Assembly (NCBI GenBank): GCA_008828725.1 | Contig: MEHQ01002867.1 | Coordinates: 5,681 to 69,680, forward strand | DNA from: Saccharina japonica | Taxonomy: Eukaryota; Sar; Phaeophyceae; Laminariales; Laminariaceae | Direction: 5' to 3' | DNA: 64,000 bases | In this document: positions 32,620 through 42,301 of the stretch, piece by piece | Layout of the letters: every line of letters begins with the position of its first letter | Position numbering within the stretch: position 1 is the first letter of the stretch | The notes under the pieces: generated by a model | Databases searched by the model: none | What the model was told of the DNA's origin: nothing | What the model saw: only the letters and a program-made list of their open reading frames with translations | Position numbers and translations under genes: made by a program

Positions 32620-32741
32620 ATGCTGCTGTAGTTGTAGCTGAAGCTGCCGTGCTGCCATCACCACGTGCGTGTTTCGGAAATGGTACACAAGACTTTTCAT
32701 ACTGTATCATAGGGATGTACACGCGGCACATGTACGAGTAG
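32415..32741 (+). CDS. Hypothetical secreted protein with CTG-coded Ala tract
   Basis: A plus-strand frame of 109 codons. Residues 1-17 (MGSALFLTVVLLMLRTY) look like a signal peptide. Residues ~20-50 are Arg/Pro/Ser-rich, then the CTG run is read as about 20 alanines. An upstream in-frame Met lies at 32400. The minus strand is open over the Ala tract too, as expected for a triplet run. There is no known domain and no partner exon was found. It may be chance. Confidence 0.28.
32566..32619. repeat. (CTG)18 microsatellite
   Basis: Eighteen perfect CTG units, with more imperfect ones on both sides. It is the longest pure triplet run in the window. Confidence 0.95.
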
Positions 32742-33197
32742 TAATTTTTGATCGAGGCACCTTCCACGACGGCACCAAGTGGGCGGGTGCCGCAGCAGCG
32801 GCCCGCCGTGACAGCTCAACGCCACTCGTCTGTGCCATACTCCAGCCTACACCTTTTGAGCCTCGGTGTGCTCCGCGGTTAGTTGCCGTGTTGTGAGTAG
32901 CAGCGCTTTTGTCGGGTGTGCAGGGTACGGCTCCCGGTGGAGTGCCCACAAGGCCCAGTGCTTCGTGTGAAAGCTCGGTACGTTGTACGCCAATGAACGG
33001 AGAGCAAAAAAAGTAACGCATATTCCGGCCAAATCTGAAGAGTATTTTCTTGTCGTTATTTCAGAAAAATACCGCTAATGTTTACCGCGGGGGAATGTTT
33101 GGAAAAGTATTTGTGTAAAACGTTTTTGCGCACACACTCTATTAACGACAAAATGCAATAATTTAAACACAAAACATACCTGGTACCATGTACGAAC
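32742..33197. other. Stretch with no supported gene
   Basis: Short frames only. No repeat seen elsewhere in the window. Confidence 0.45.
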
Positions 33198-33962
33198 ACA
33201 ATCGCTTGGCATATACCTGGTGAATAGCAGCAGCAGTGCATAACAAACTCGTATCTTAGGTACATCGCTCGCGAGCACCGCGTAACACGAAGCTCAGCCA
33301 ACATAACACACAGAGACTACTACACCACAACAAACACCAGCCGCCACGAGCAATAAGCTTCTGCTGCTCTTGGTGGATGGTGGTGGGGGTGGTGGTCGTG
33401 GGGGTGGTGGTGGAGGTGGTTGTGGTGAGGTGACGTTGGTTTGTGGGCACAAAGCTCTCTCTTCTTGAGCCACCATCGCACATATCGCACCATCGAGCAA
33501 ACACGCGACCACCATCACCAACCCACGGGACGAAGCCACCACCAACGACCACCAGCCACTACGAGCAACAACAGGTTCTGGCGCTCCTGCAGCTGGTGGG
33601 GCGGGGATGGGGGTGGTGGTCGTGGTGGTGTTGTTTGTGGTGCCGTTCGCTCGTGGTGCTGGTGGTTGCTTGTTGCAACTACAAATAAATATGTGCGTGT
33701 GCTTGAGACAGCGCGGGGGGTTGAAAAAAACACCCAGTGACAATTGCCACTGGTAACAAATTAGGACAGCAGTCATTATCGCCTAGCTCTGCGATCTCGG
33801 CACCGCTTCCGACACGAGCAGTACGGGACGGTGCGCATAAATAGCGGGCGTCTATCATTCCCGAGCGTGTCTGAAGCGGTTCAGCGTACGCGTCGCACGC
33901 CAACAAAAAGCAAAGCGAAAGAGGGACGAGGGACGAGGGAAAAACCTCAATATTAATAATGA
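33198..33962 (+). repeat. Dispersed repeat D, copy 2
   Basis: It aligns with copy 1 from AATCGCTTGGCATATACCTGG to the CAAAAAGCAAAGCGAA region. The G-rich GGTGGTGGGGGTGG block is at about 33376-33425. It is followed by repeat E inverted and then by copy 3 inverted, giving a large palindromic arrangement. Confidence 0.85.
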
Positions 33963-34130
33963 GGAGATATTGATGCGAAGCGGCCGCTAGGCCGCGAGCA
34001 TCAATAGATGCTCTTCATAATGGGTTGGGTATCTGCCCGTGGGGGTGTACCCCCCTGGTCGCGAACGGACACAAACGGACAAAAAACAGTTCTGAAAGCT
34101 GCCACAGCGTGGCTTTATTTAAAGAATCCT
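33962..34130 (-). repeat. Dispersed repeat E, copy 2 (inverted)
   Basis: Reverse-strand match to copies 1 and 3: the sequence CGTGGCTTTATTTAAAGAAT corresponds to their TTAAATA start. It contains GCGGCCGCTAGGCCGCGAGC, a near palindrome. It forms the spacer between D copies 2 and 3. Confidence 0.78.
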
Positions 34131-34134
34131 TAAT

Positions 34135-34795
34135 ATTGAAGTTTGTCCCTCGCACGTCCCTCGTTCGCTTTGCTTTTGGCGTGCAACGCGTACACCGAAC
34201 CGATTCAGACGCGCTCGGGACTGATAGACGCCCGCCATTTACGCTTAAAGTCTCGTACTGCTCGTGTCGAAAGCGGTGCCGAGATCGCAGAGCTAGGCCA
34301 TAGTGACTGTCCTAAACTGTTGCCAGTGCCAAATTGTGTCACTGGGATTTCTCGGCAGTAGAGCAAACTAGCAGTAGTATATAGCAACGATGAGCATCAC
34401 CACCGGTAACTCTCAAGCAAAGATGTCGGGAGACATGTCAAGCAAGGCAAAACATGCGCTGTCAAGGGTGTAGGGTGGAGTGTTCCACACTAAAAACTAG
34501 TTGTTTGGTGACAGTCACGGCATGTCAAGGCTGTCAAGGGTTGAAACTGAAGACCACATTTCTCGGCAGTAGAGCAACAACGGTGATGATCGGACGAGAA
34601 GAGGAAGACCATCATCGCACACAGCACACACACCACCATCACCAGCAAACACCACAACGACGACCATCACCACCACCGCCACCACCCCTGCCCCACGAGC
34701 CGCAGGAGCACCAGAAGTTGTTGTTGCTCGTAGTGGCTGGTGGTGGTTGGTGGTGGCTTCGTCCCGTGGTTTGGTGGTGGTTCCTGGTACGCACT
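34135..34795 (-). repeat. Dispersed repeat D, copy 3 (inverted, with insert)
   Basis: 34135-34345 is the reverse complement of the terminal part of D (GAGATCGCAGAGCTAGG and neighbours), and about 34610-34790 is the reverse complement of the GGTGG part. Between them is an unrelated ~210 bp piece bounded by the direct repeat ATTTCTCGGCAGTAGAGCAA (34347 and 34558). Confidence 0.8.
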
Positions 34796-34989
34796 CGTTC
34801 AGCAGCAGCAGCATTTTGTTTTTTTTGTCCATCCCATTTCTTATCTGCTGCTGCTGCTGAGAGATGCAGAAAACAAAAAGACAATAAAACACGATTTCTG
34901 AAATGATACAGATTTTACGAAATACGAGCAAAAAGACAATACAAATAAAAACGAATTCTGAAATGATTCAGATTTCTTAGTTTGCATTT

Positions 34990-35535
34990 TTCTCTGTACA
35001 AGGTTTTTGCGCTGACACGCATCGCTTAACAATAAATGTTGGTGGGTGGTGTTGGTGATTGTAGGACTACCAGCCCAGGGACCAACCGACCTGATACCTG
35101 ATACAGATTTTACAAAATACGAGCAAAAAGATCATACAACAAAAACGAATTATGAAATGATTCAGATGTATTTGTTTACTGGTACATTTTTCTCTGTACT
35201 CGTACAAGGTTTTTGCGCTGACACGCATCGCTTAATTAACAGTAAATGTTGGTGGGTGGTGTTGGTGATTGTGGGACTACCAGCCGAGGGACCAACCGAC
35301 CAACCCAGTAAATCTCTCACCCACCACGCACACCCATCAATTACCTGCCGGTCAGTAAAAAAAGGTTTATGTGCTGACCCAAATCGCTTAGAATAAAAAA
35401 CGATCCCATCAATGACAATTAATTGCAGGAACACAGCAAAAAGAGAAGAGCCGCCAACGCAGTAGCTTAATGCAGTTAGGAGTTTGACCACTTGAAGGCG
35501 TCTGTCACGCTCCTCATTCCCACCGTTCTTGTAAG
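34990..35535 (-). repeat. Dispersed repeat C, copy 3 (with internal duplication)
   Basis: It is the inverse of copies 1 and 2 and ends TCCCACCGTTCTTGTA. The outer part (GGTTTTTGCGCTGACACGCA through GTTGGTGATTGT) occurs twice, at about 35003 and 35211, so this copy has a local tandem duplication of ~210 bp. Confidence 0.82.
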
Positions 35536-35973
35536 AGGAAATCATAAATTCGAGAGACGTTTTATATTGAAGTCATAGCGTTTGAACCACCCTCTCTCGG
35601 ATAACAAATGCAGCTTTGGCCAGCTTTCCTGATTCTTGTGAGGTGTAGTATACAGTATACAGGGTAGCGCGGAAGGAACGCCTATTAATAGTACTATGTG
35701 ATGCCTTGTACAGGGTCCCAACAAATACGACCTCGCAGAGCGTCCGGCACCGACATCCTGTCTGTGGCTTGAACTAAATGCCCACGTGTGTGCAGGCACG
35801 CACGTAGAAATGAAAACTGCTGCTGCACCGGCAGCACTTGGACTCCTGTCTGCTGTATGTTGGCTGCCTGGACGGTATTTTCGCTCTTCTTTGAAATCGG
35901 TTCGTCTGTCCTTTTTCCGTGTTTGCTTTTTATGTGGGCCACATGTCATTCGGGAGGGGCTCGACACACCTGC
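35536..35973. other. Stretch with no supported gene
   Basis: A minus frame of 152 codons and two plus frames of 75-88 codons overlap with no clear winner and no domain. Nothing is called. Confidence 0.4.
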
Positions 35974-36221
35974 GACGCATGCTACGATAGAGGTACACAA
36001 TGTTTTTTTCTGAGCTCCTCACTTAAGGAGCGTCATACCTCACCGAAAAAATGATTTTGGAGGAAAATAAAAGTGCTGCCGGATGAAAAATCTCAAGACC
36101 GAAGTATATTGTGAAACACATTTCGTCACAAAAATGAAAGTACGACGAATTTGGGTTGAGGACCCCGATAGTTCAGGAAACGATCCAGCCAAAAAGTGCT
36201 ACCTCTACTGTAGCACGCATC
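35974..36221 (+). mobile_element. 4-bp-TSD MITE, family B, copy 1 (248 bp)
   Basis: It starts GACGCATGCTACGATAGAGG and ends with the near complement CCTCTACTGTAGCACGCATC. It is flanked by CTGC on both sides. Its length equals that of the copy at 51204-51451, which has the opposite orientation. Internal marker words are AATTTGGGTTGAGGACCCC and TTCAGGAAAC. No transposase; superfamily not assigned. Confidence 0.85.
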
Positions 36222-36738
36222 CTGCTTCTTCTGTGCATTGTGTTTTCTTCGTTGGTTTCTCTCTTCGTGTGTGTGTTTTGTTTTAGGGAAATAACCAAAA
36301 ACGGGTATACCCGGTCGGTTTTCACTCAAAAATGGGTACATGCTGGAATCAAGTAACAAACACGCCCAGCGAGCCACGCGATTGGCCAAAAACAAATTGT
36401 ACCCATTTTTGAGAGAAAATGTGCCGGATACAACTACTGTAAATAAATGTCTATTATGCTTGGCTTTCAACCGTTTTTTTACTTATTTTGGTTAACCACT
36501 TGTCTACAGTGTGCCTCGCTCTCCAATGCGTCTGCGGCCGCTCTTTCATTTTCTTTCAAGCTTGTTCATTTTTCACAACCCACTTAGACTCTATTCAACC
36601 ATTTTACGCACCTGGGTACGTAGTAGAGGTCGCGTAAAACTGCCCGCGCGGGCACACTTCCTTAGGTGTGCCCGCATGGGAACTAGAGCCTTTCCAAGCA
36701 CAACGACGAGGTGGCACACCAACCAGGCATGCCTCTCG
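36222..36738. other. Stretch with no supported gene
   Basis: It contains a pair of inverted words, ACTCAAAAATGGGTACA (36326) and TGTACCCATTTTTGAGAG (36398), about 90 bp across, possibly a small hairpin element. No gene. Confidence 0.45.
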
Positions 36739-36767
36739 TTAGGGTTAGGGTTAGGGTTGGGGTTAGA
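36739..36767 (+). repeat. Interstitial telomere-like TTAGGG tract
   Basis: Three perfect TTAGGG units (36739-36756), then TTGGGG and TTAGAGG. Several algal, fungal and animal lineages use TTAGGG telomeres. A tract this short inside a contig could come from break repair or from chance. Confidence 0.75.
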
Positions 36768-37073
36768 GGTCCGGGTCGGGGTGCTGACCGCCGTTAGTCG
36801 AAGCCAAGAATAAGCTCATCGTCCGGAACGAATACCTTAGGGTTTCGTCACAAAACGCTACCTCACTCAGTAGAAACAGCATATTTTTATGTGGGCACGT
36901 CTGAGCAGTTCGCCTGAGCGGGCTGTTTTACGGGCACTGTACGTAGTACGTACATCTTCAGAGTCATAGAAACGACCATTCACCTCTATGTTGTTGTATG
37001 TGTGCACAGCAGTATCAACATACGTACCAGGTATGATATATACGGCTGATATATTTGTACTTTTTTTTTTTTN

Positions 37074-37355
37074 GGGTGGTGTTGGTGATTGTGGGACTAC
37101 CAGCCGAGGGACCAACCGACCAACCCAGTAAATCTCTCACCCACCACGCACACCCATCAATTACCTGCCGGTCAGTAAAAAAAGGTTTATGTGCTGACCC
37201 AAATCGCTTAGAATAAAAAACGATCCCATCAATGACAATTAATTGCAGGAACACAGCAAAAAGAGAAGAACCGCCAACGCAGTAGCTTAATGCAGTTAGG
37301 AGTTTGACCACTTGAAGGCGTCTGTCACGCTCCTCATTCCACCCGTTCTTGTAAT
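37074..37355 (-). repeat. Dispersed repeat C, copy 4 (nearly identical to copy 3)
   Basis: From just after the N at 37073 it matches 35254-35533 with only one substitution and a small indel in about 280 bp, far closer than C copies 1 and 2. A T homopolymer precedes the N. This is either a very recent duplication or an assembly join of the same locus. Confidence 0.85.
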
Positions 37356-37414
37356 GAGGAGCTATTGATGCGAGAAGGGCGCGTCTGTCACGCTCCTCAT
37401 TCCACCCGTTCTTG

Positions 37415-37590
37415 TAATTCGTTAAATAAAGGCACGCTGTGGGCAGTTTTCAGAACTGTTTTTTGTCCGTTTGTGTCGATCGTGTACTCCCGCATGTCCA
37501 CACCGGCACACACCCAACCCCTTATAGAAGAGCATCTATTGAGGCTCGTTGGGCTAGCGCCCTCCGCGCCTCAATAGCTCCATATTATTA
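37415..37590 (+). repeat. Dispersed repeat E, copy 3
   Basis: Same orientation as copy 1, from TCGTTAAATAAAGGCACGCT to GCGCCCTCCGCGCCTCAATA. Just upstream, TCTGTCACGCTCCTCATTCC occurs twice, 67 bp apart (37320 and 37387). Confidence 0.78.
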
Positions 37591-38327
37591 TCTTCGCCTT
37601 TATTGTATCTCTTCCTTCTACTGTTGTAGTCTGTATGTAATGCGTACGCATTGATTTCATGCTTCGAACGTATCGTCAAGCTTCAGTGTCCGTATCGGCG
37701 TATCCTATTAATAGCATTCCCTGCGTGTTTTTACAAAATGTAATTCACTGTAATCAGTATTCCGATACGTACGTAATATCCGTCCTCTACAATACCAGTA
37801 TATACGAAAGTCCCCTTATAGGAGTTCGTAACACCCCCCCCCTATCTATATACGTTCGTAGTCACTATTAATAGGGGGCGTTCTTTTCTCGTTTTTTCGT
37901 ACGATAAAAAATCTAGCATATACGTACAAGCAATGAATTAACAGCCAAGTTTCTTTACGATTTTACGTTTTTCAACCGTGCCGAGAAACTACCATCTCAA
38001 TGCAAAGAGTCAACATGATCTTCTCGTCTGGCGTCATCAGCTGACCAGCTCAGGCATTCATTATTATTGCTACTTCTATACCATCGCTGTCAAGGTCTTG
38101 GGTTCGATTTGTTGATCGGGCGGCGTCAGACGCAAAAACCTTGTATATATATTTTAGGTTTTCGCGTCGCCGATCTTAAATGTCTGAATTTTTGAAGGCG
38201 TACACGGCGATGCGTGATAAGGATCGTTGATCCACGCACTCATTGTACATGGCATTCGCGAGACAAAGAAAGACACAGATGAAGGAGCAATGAGCCACGC
38301 CCATTTTCTTCATTGCTATTCAAAATA
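37591..38327. other. Stretch with no supported gene
   Basis: Short frames and a poly-C run near 37841. A GGGTTCGATTT word near 38099 recalls a tRNA T-arm, but no cloverleaf fits around it. Confidence 0.45.
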
Positions 38328-38504
38328 CAGTACCGGCCCGCTCATAAGAAACAGAAATCGGGCTTAGGCTGACTTTCTTATTTGAGAAAGGTGCGTGTCC
38401 CACACTAACTTCAGTATAATAGCTGTCGACTTTCTTATTTCCCCCGTAATGTTTAGGCTGGGTTTCTTGTGGGGCACTTTCTTATGAGAGAGCCGGTAGT
38501 AGTG
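38328..38504 (+). mobile_element. TA-targeting MITE, family A (CCGGCCC subtype), copy 5
   Basis: It starts CAGTACCGGCCCGCTCATAA and ends TTTCTTATGAGAGAGCCGGT plus a few bases, with TA on both sides. It shares the TTTCTTATTTGAGAAAGGTGC interior with copies 3 and 4, but its ends belong to the subtype of copy 7. Confidence 0.8.
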
Positions 38505-38764
38505 TAGACCACGACGCCACACATCCCGTCATGCCATATACATCACATCCTTTATTTTACATTATGTTTCTACTCTACACAAGGTACTATTAATAGCTAT
38601 GATACAAGGTGTACGTCAGCTGTGCATCCCATGATATCATACAACGAAAACCAACTACTACTGTAATACGAAATACCACAACAGGTATACAAGCACCAAT
38701 CAATGCTATCTGTACAAATCAACCAGGTAATAAATACCAGGTACGAGTACCAGGTATACTATAT

Positions 38765-39060
38765 TTAACGTCCCCAATCACCCCTGCCGTGACACAAAAT
38801 TACTTGTCCTTCCTGCTCGAGCGACTCCTTCGAAAGTCCGCTCGACCATGCCAATCCGTGGTAACCGTTCAAAAACACAAGGGCATCGACAGTATCATCG
38901 CCCAGTCGGTTCCACTTCTTCGTTACGACATTCCCAGCCAACGAGATAACGCGCTCAGACGATGCAGGAATAGCCAAGTACTTCTTGCCCAAACTAGCCA
39001 GGGTTGGGTACGCAAACTGGTGCCGGCTCCACCACCCCAAGTGGTCTCGGCCACGGGGTT
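38765..39060 (-). pseudogene. hAT transposase remnant, C-terminal dimerisation domain
   Basis: The minus frame from about 39060 reads LGWWSRHQFAYPTLASLGKK, then KYLAIPASSERVISLAGNVV, then TKKWNRLGDDTVDALVFLN and a tail to a stop. This is the hAT C-terminal dimerisation signature (WW, YPTLA, KYLAIPA, SERV, AGN, R-L-DTVDALVFLN). The usual ATSAPSER stretch is shortened here to ASSER, a small in-frame loss. There is an in-frame stop upstream, and no DDE-RNase H part was found, so this is a decayed fragment. Its possible end at ~39345 differs from the ends of the 20.6-23.3 kb element. Confidence 0.88.
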
Positions 39061-39227
39061 ACCCACCGTCCCCCCTGGAGCATTGGACATAGTTTGTCGA
39101 GGTGGCAACGTGCTCCCTACGCGCTGCTAGTTGTGGTGGGGTGTGGGGTGGCGGGTGTGGGGTGCTCCTGCTGTCTGGCGCGGCGTCCCCTGGCCCCTTG
39201 GCAGGCGTTTCGCTTTGTATCATATCG

Positions 39228-39350
39228 TTATCGAATTATCCTTTATCGTTATCGTTACCGAAATACCGAAACAGTTAGGGTACGGTATTATCGTACCGTT
39301 ACCGAACGATAATACCGAAACTTTCGATACGATACTTAACCCTAGTTGCT
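39228..39350. repeat. TATCG/CGGTA palindromic block, possible hAT terminus
   Basis: It contains TACGGTATTATCGTACC and CGATACGATACTTAACCCTA. Reversed, it begins TAGGGTTAAGTATCGTATCG, which fits a YARNG hAT end and lies on the 5' side of the hAT remnant. No matching opposite end was found, so the element's extent is unknown. Confidence 0.45.
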
Positions 39351-39600
39351 ATAGGTAGACTTAACAACGGCCCTTAGGATACGATCTACGTAGCCGTAGA
39401 TCTGAGTTGATCGAGGATGCCCGTGCAGGCGCACACCCTCTCACTCTTCTTGTGTTCTCGTTTTGTTTCCCTCTCTTCTGCCATTCAGCCCGCAAGCGGC
39501 ACCTTTAAACATGAAACATAATCTTTGATATCCAAACGCCAGCCAGGTGGTTTAACCACTACCAGCGCCAGCCTGTGCTACCACCTGCTAAGGGCATACC

Positions 39601-39780
39601 AACCACATACTCGAACAACATGACTGAGTACTCTCGAGTATATACCTGGAGTGCCAAAAGAACAAGTCGATGAACCACATACTCGAACAACATGACTGAG
39701 TACTCTCGAGTATATACCTGGAGTACCAAAAGAACAAGTCGATGAGTACGTACACGCGAGTATACCCGAAGAGTACCAAG
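39601..39780. repeat. 72 bp tandem repeat, about 2.4 units
   Basis: AACCACATACTCGAACAACA starts at 39601 and again at 39673, with one base changed per unit. A shortened, diverged third unit (GAGTACGTACACGCGAGTAT) follows. Each unit contains the palindrome TACTCTCGAGTA. Confidence 0.88.
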
Positions 39781-40619
39781 CGCTGAATAAACGACGTAGT
39801 GTGCTCGCGGGTACCTGCGGCTGGAAAAAAAGGGCTGAGTATACTCGCGAGTATATGGAATAACAATAATATAGGGCATTTGACAAAAAGGGGGACACTC
39901 CCTATATATCGTGAGAAAAGGGGGGATACTACCAAGCACCGGCGGCGAGGTTCTCGTTAAAGAGGTGGTCGTCAACACCAATCCAACGGCCCAGCGCATT
40001 AACGGTATACTCATTGCGATATCTTAATCATCACTGTGACCGAACAGCTCAACAGCCCACTGCCTGGTAAAATAGGACTCTCCTCTCCTCTACGCCATGG
40101 TAATATACGTACCTTATATACGCGTATACGTATACGGCGGTACCGGCACTACTACAGTACATAATATACGTACAGCAGCAAGCAGTACCAGAGCAGTACT
40201 ACTATCATTTCGTAGGTACATATTTACATATACTCGTATTATATATATGTTGGTCATTTTCGGGGACCACAGGGCACAGGGCGCCAACCAACAATCAATG
40301 TAATAATAATAATAATAATGCATTGATTTTCAGGGCCACAATTGGAAACCACGATTGATTCTGAACCAAATGTGCGTGTCACACGACCTGCTCTCGTATA
40401 TGGTATGCACGCAGTACTCACGGAATCACGTAGGCTGATATGCTGACCACGTTTTCCTGGGTATGGGCCGTTGGTCTTTTCGACGTTAGACGCCGTCTGT
40501 TGGGCGTGCCAAAACAACCAGAACATGGTGTGGTCACTTACCCGTGGTCGTTTTGACACAGAAAGGGGGATATATCTCCGGAACGTGACAAAAAGGGGGA
40601 CCTACATTACATCGCGGGG
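39781..40619. other. Stretch with no supported gene
   Basis: Holds a TAA microsatellite (six units, about 40301-40319) and scattered TATACG words. Short frames only. Confidence 0.5.
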
Positions 40620-42301
40620 CGGCGGTGGCGGTGTCGATATTGCCAGCTTACCCCTGCGCCCGAACTTCGTCCGCCAACGCATACAGGTCGTACTTAGACG
40701 GCGACGACGCCGACTGGAAGACGGAGACAGATCATGCCGGGAGCACGACTAGCCTGTGGTTAAATGTTTCAGCCGCGCGAACGAAGTTGAATCCATGCCC
40801 GACGGACGCCAAGACGACGATATCGCCCTGGTGTGGCCTCGAGATGACAAAACCCTCGACAGCGATGCTTACTTCAGTAGCTTCGGAGACGAGGACGTCA
40901 ACGTTCCCACGGGTAGGGGGGGGGTGCCTGCTGTCTCGTCGAGGAAGACCGCGCCAGCGTTAATCTCCTGGAGACGGTGGTGAGAGGCTCTGACACACGC
41001 GCGACTAGATGCGATTCTGAACGCCAGAATCTAGATGGCCATGGGACCGGGGGCCGACCCCACATGACCATGAACGATGACGAGGCAGTATATGCTGCGG
41101 CGGAGGGCACAAGGATCACGGCAGCAACCATACGCCCGCTAGGCAAGGCGGGGATTTGGCTCAAAACCGCCCGCCGGGACGGCTTCGCGGAGTTAGACGC
41201 GATCGCCGGCAGGTGCGAGGCTGCGTGCCAGGATCTACTCTGCGAGGATATAGGGGGTATATCCCGCATGAGCATGACCGACGAAGATGCATTGGGCACC
41301 GCGGCGCTACATGCATGGATAGGAGAGGGAGTCGCGTTCTCTCCGCGCGAGGGGATGTCGGGGAAGGACAGCGCCGAGGGGGGTGGTTTAAGTGAGTTCG
41401 GGGGTGGCAGACGGGGTGCGGCCTTCTTCCCACGACACCCACAGCGGCGCAGATGTCAGGAAGAAAAGCGAGCGTCTTCCCCGTCCCGTTTTCTTCGCCT
41501 TGCACGATAGCGGGGATGATGGCGATGAAGCTTACGATGCCGGGCCAAGCAACGGCGACGACGATGTTTTCGTGATGCACCCCAGCGACCGGGAACGTCT
41601 TGGCGGCGACCTAACGTTCGACAACCGGTAATTCCGTAGGTTTAAAGAGCACCATCGCGAGTTCACCCGTATTCAACAGCAGTGTTCTCGCGATCACGTC
41701 TACTTCGATCGCAGGACGCTAGAGCATCATATACGCATGTCGAGGCAGCTGTCTCCTGAAGACTCGCGCGCCGAAGCATACAGCCTCCCCAACCGCGAGG
41801 AGGAGCGTGCCGCCGATCTCACGTCCGGCGACCGCCCGCCGGAAGAACATAGTCCTCGAGGCGTGCACCGGCGGCAACGTATTGAGGCCAGGGGGCGTGT
41901 TCGTGTAATATAAACGAGAACAAGGCGCGGAAGCAGAAGGTCGAGCTCTTTAACATGGTGTCTGCCCAGGTGGGCGAATTCGAGTTGACGCTTGCAGAAC
42001 GACACAAAAAATCCGTAGCTGGGGACCGAAAGTGCGACGCTAAGTACCGCGAAGCCGACGCCCGCGCCGCGGCTACACGCCACGAACCGCGCCACAGCTA
42101 AGCGGATGTAGACGGGGCAAGAATCATGCGCGTCCTGCTAAACCGCGGAAACGCCGCCCTCACCAGGGCTCTTGCACTGCTGGACGGGGAGCACGGCGGT
42201 ATTGACGTTGAGGGCGACATTTCCTTCCGCGGACGATGACCGCGTCCGGTTAACGACTCACGGAGTGGGCACGGACCGTTGCATCATGAGGGTCGGGCGG
42301 G
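40620..42301. other. GC-rich block with several open frames, product unknown
   Basis: Base composition rises sharply and third-position G/C is high. The clearest plus-strand pieces are MTMNDDEAVYAAAEG from 41067 (frame 40977-41510); a frame from 41392 that after one stop near 41630 stays open to 41911 (DHVYFDRRTLEHHIRM); and NENKARKQKVELFNMVSAQV, on to AERHKKSV, near 41913-42100. A minus frame (GDIVVLASVGHGFNFVRAAE) near 40840 also looks protein-like. They do not join into one frame and no domain was recognised. This may be a decayed gene or a foreign insert; the N gap cuts it off. Confidence 0.45.
40977..41510 (+). CDS. Hypothetical open frame in the GC-rich block
   Basis: 177 codons. The best-looking part is residues 31-140 (starting at an internal Met, MTMNDDEAVYAAAEGTRI, and including KTARRDGFAELDAIAGRCEA), mixed charged and Ala-rich, probably helical. 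The last ~35 residues are Arg-rich and less convincing. The minus strand is open over much of it too, as often in GC-rich DNA. No homologue known to me, no signal peptide, no splice context. Confidence 0.3.
   Translation: MVRGSDTRATRCDSERQNLDGHGTGGRPHMTMNDDEAVYAAAEGTRITAATIRPLGKAGIWLKTARRDGFAELDAIAGRCEAACQDLLCEDIGGISRMSMTDEDALGTAALHAWIGEGVAFSPREGMSGKDSAEGGGLSEFGGGRRGAAFFPRHPQRRRCQEEKRASSPSRFLRLAR

Noticed and set aside
33294-33776. 160-codon minus frame in repeat D
   Set aside because: Thr/Pro/Gly-rich peptide read from the GGTGG block, in different phases in the other D copy.
38080-38130. tRNA T-arm-like GGGTTCGATTT
   Set aside because: No matching acceptor, D-arm or anticodon stem could be drawn around it.
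41420-41580. Minus-strand frame with AIIPAIVQGEENGTGKTLAF, like a DEAD-box or other P-loop NTPase
   Set aside because: The spacing does not fit a strict Walker A motif, no motif II or later helicase motif follows, and the plus strand is open over the same bases.
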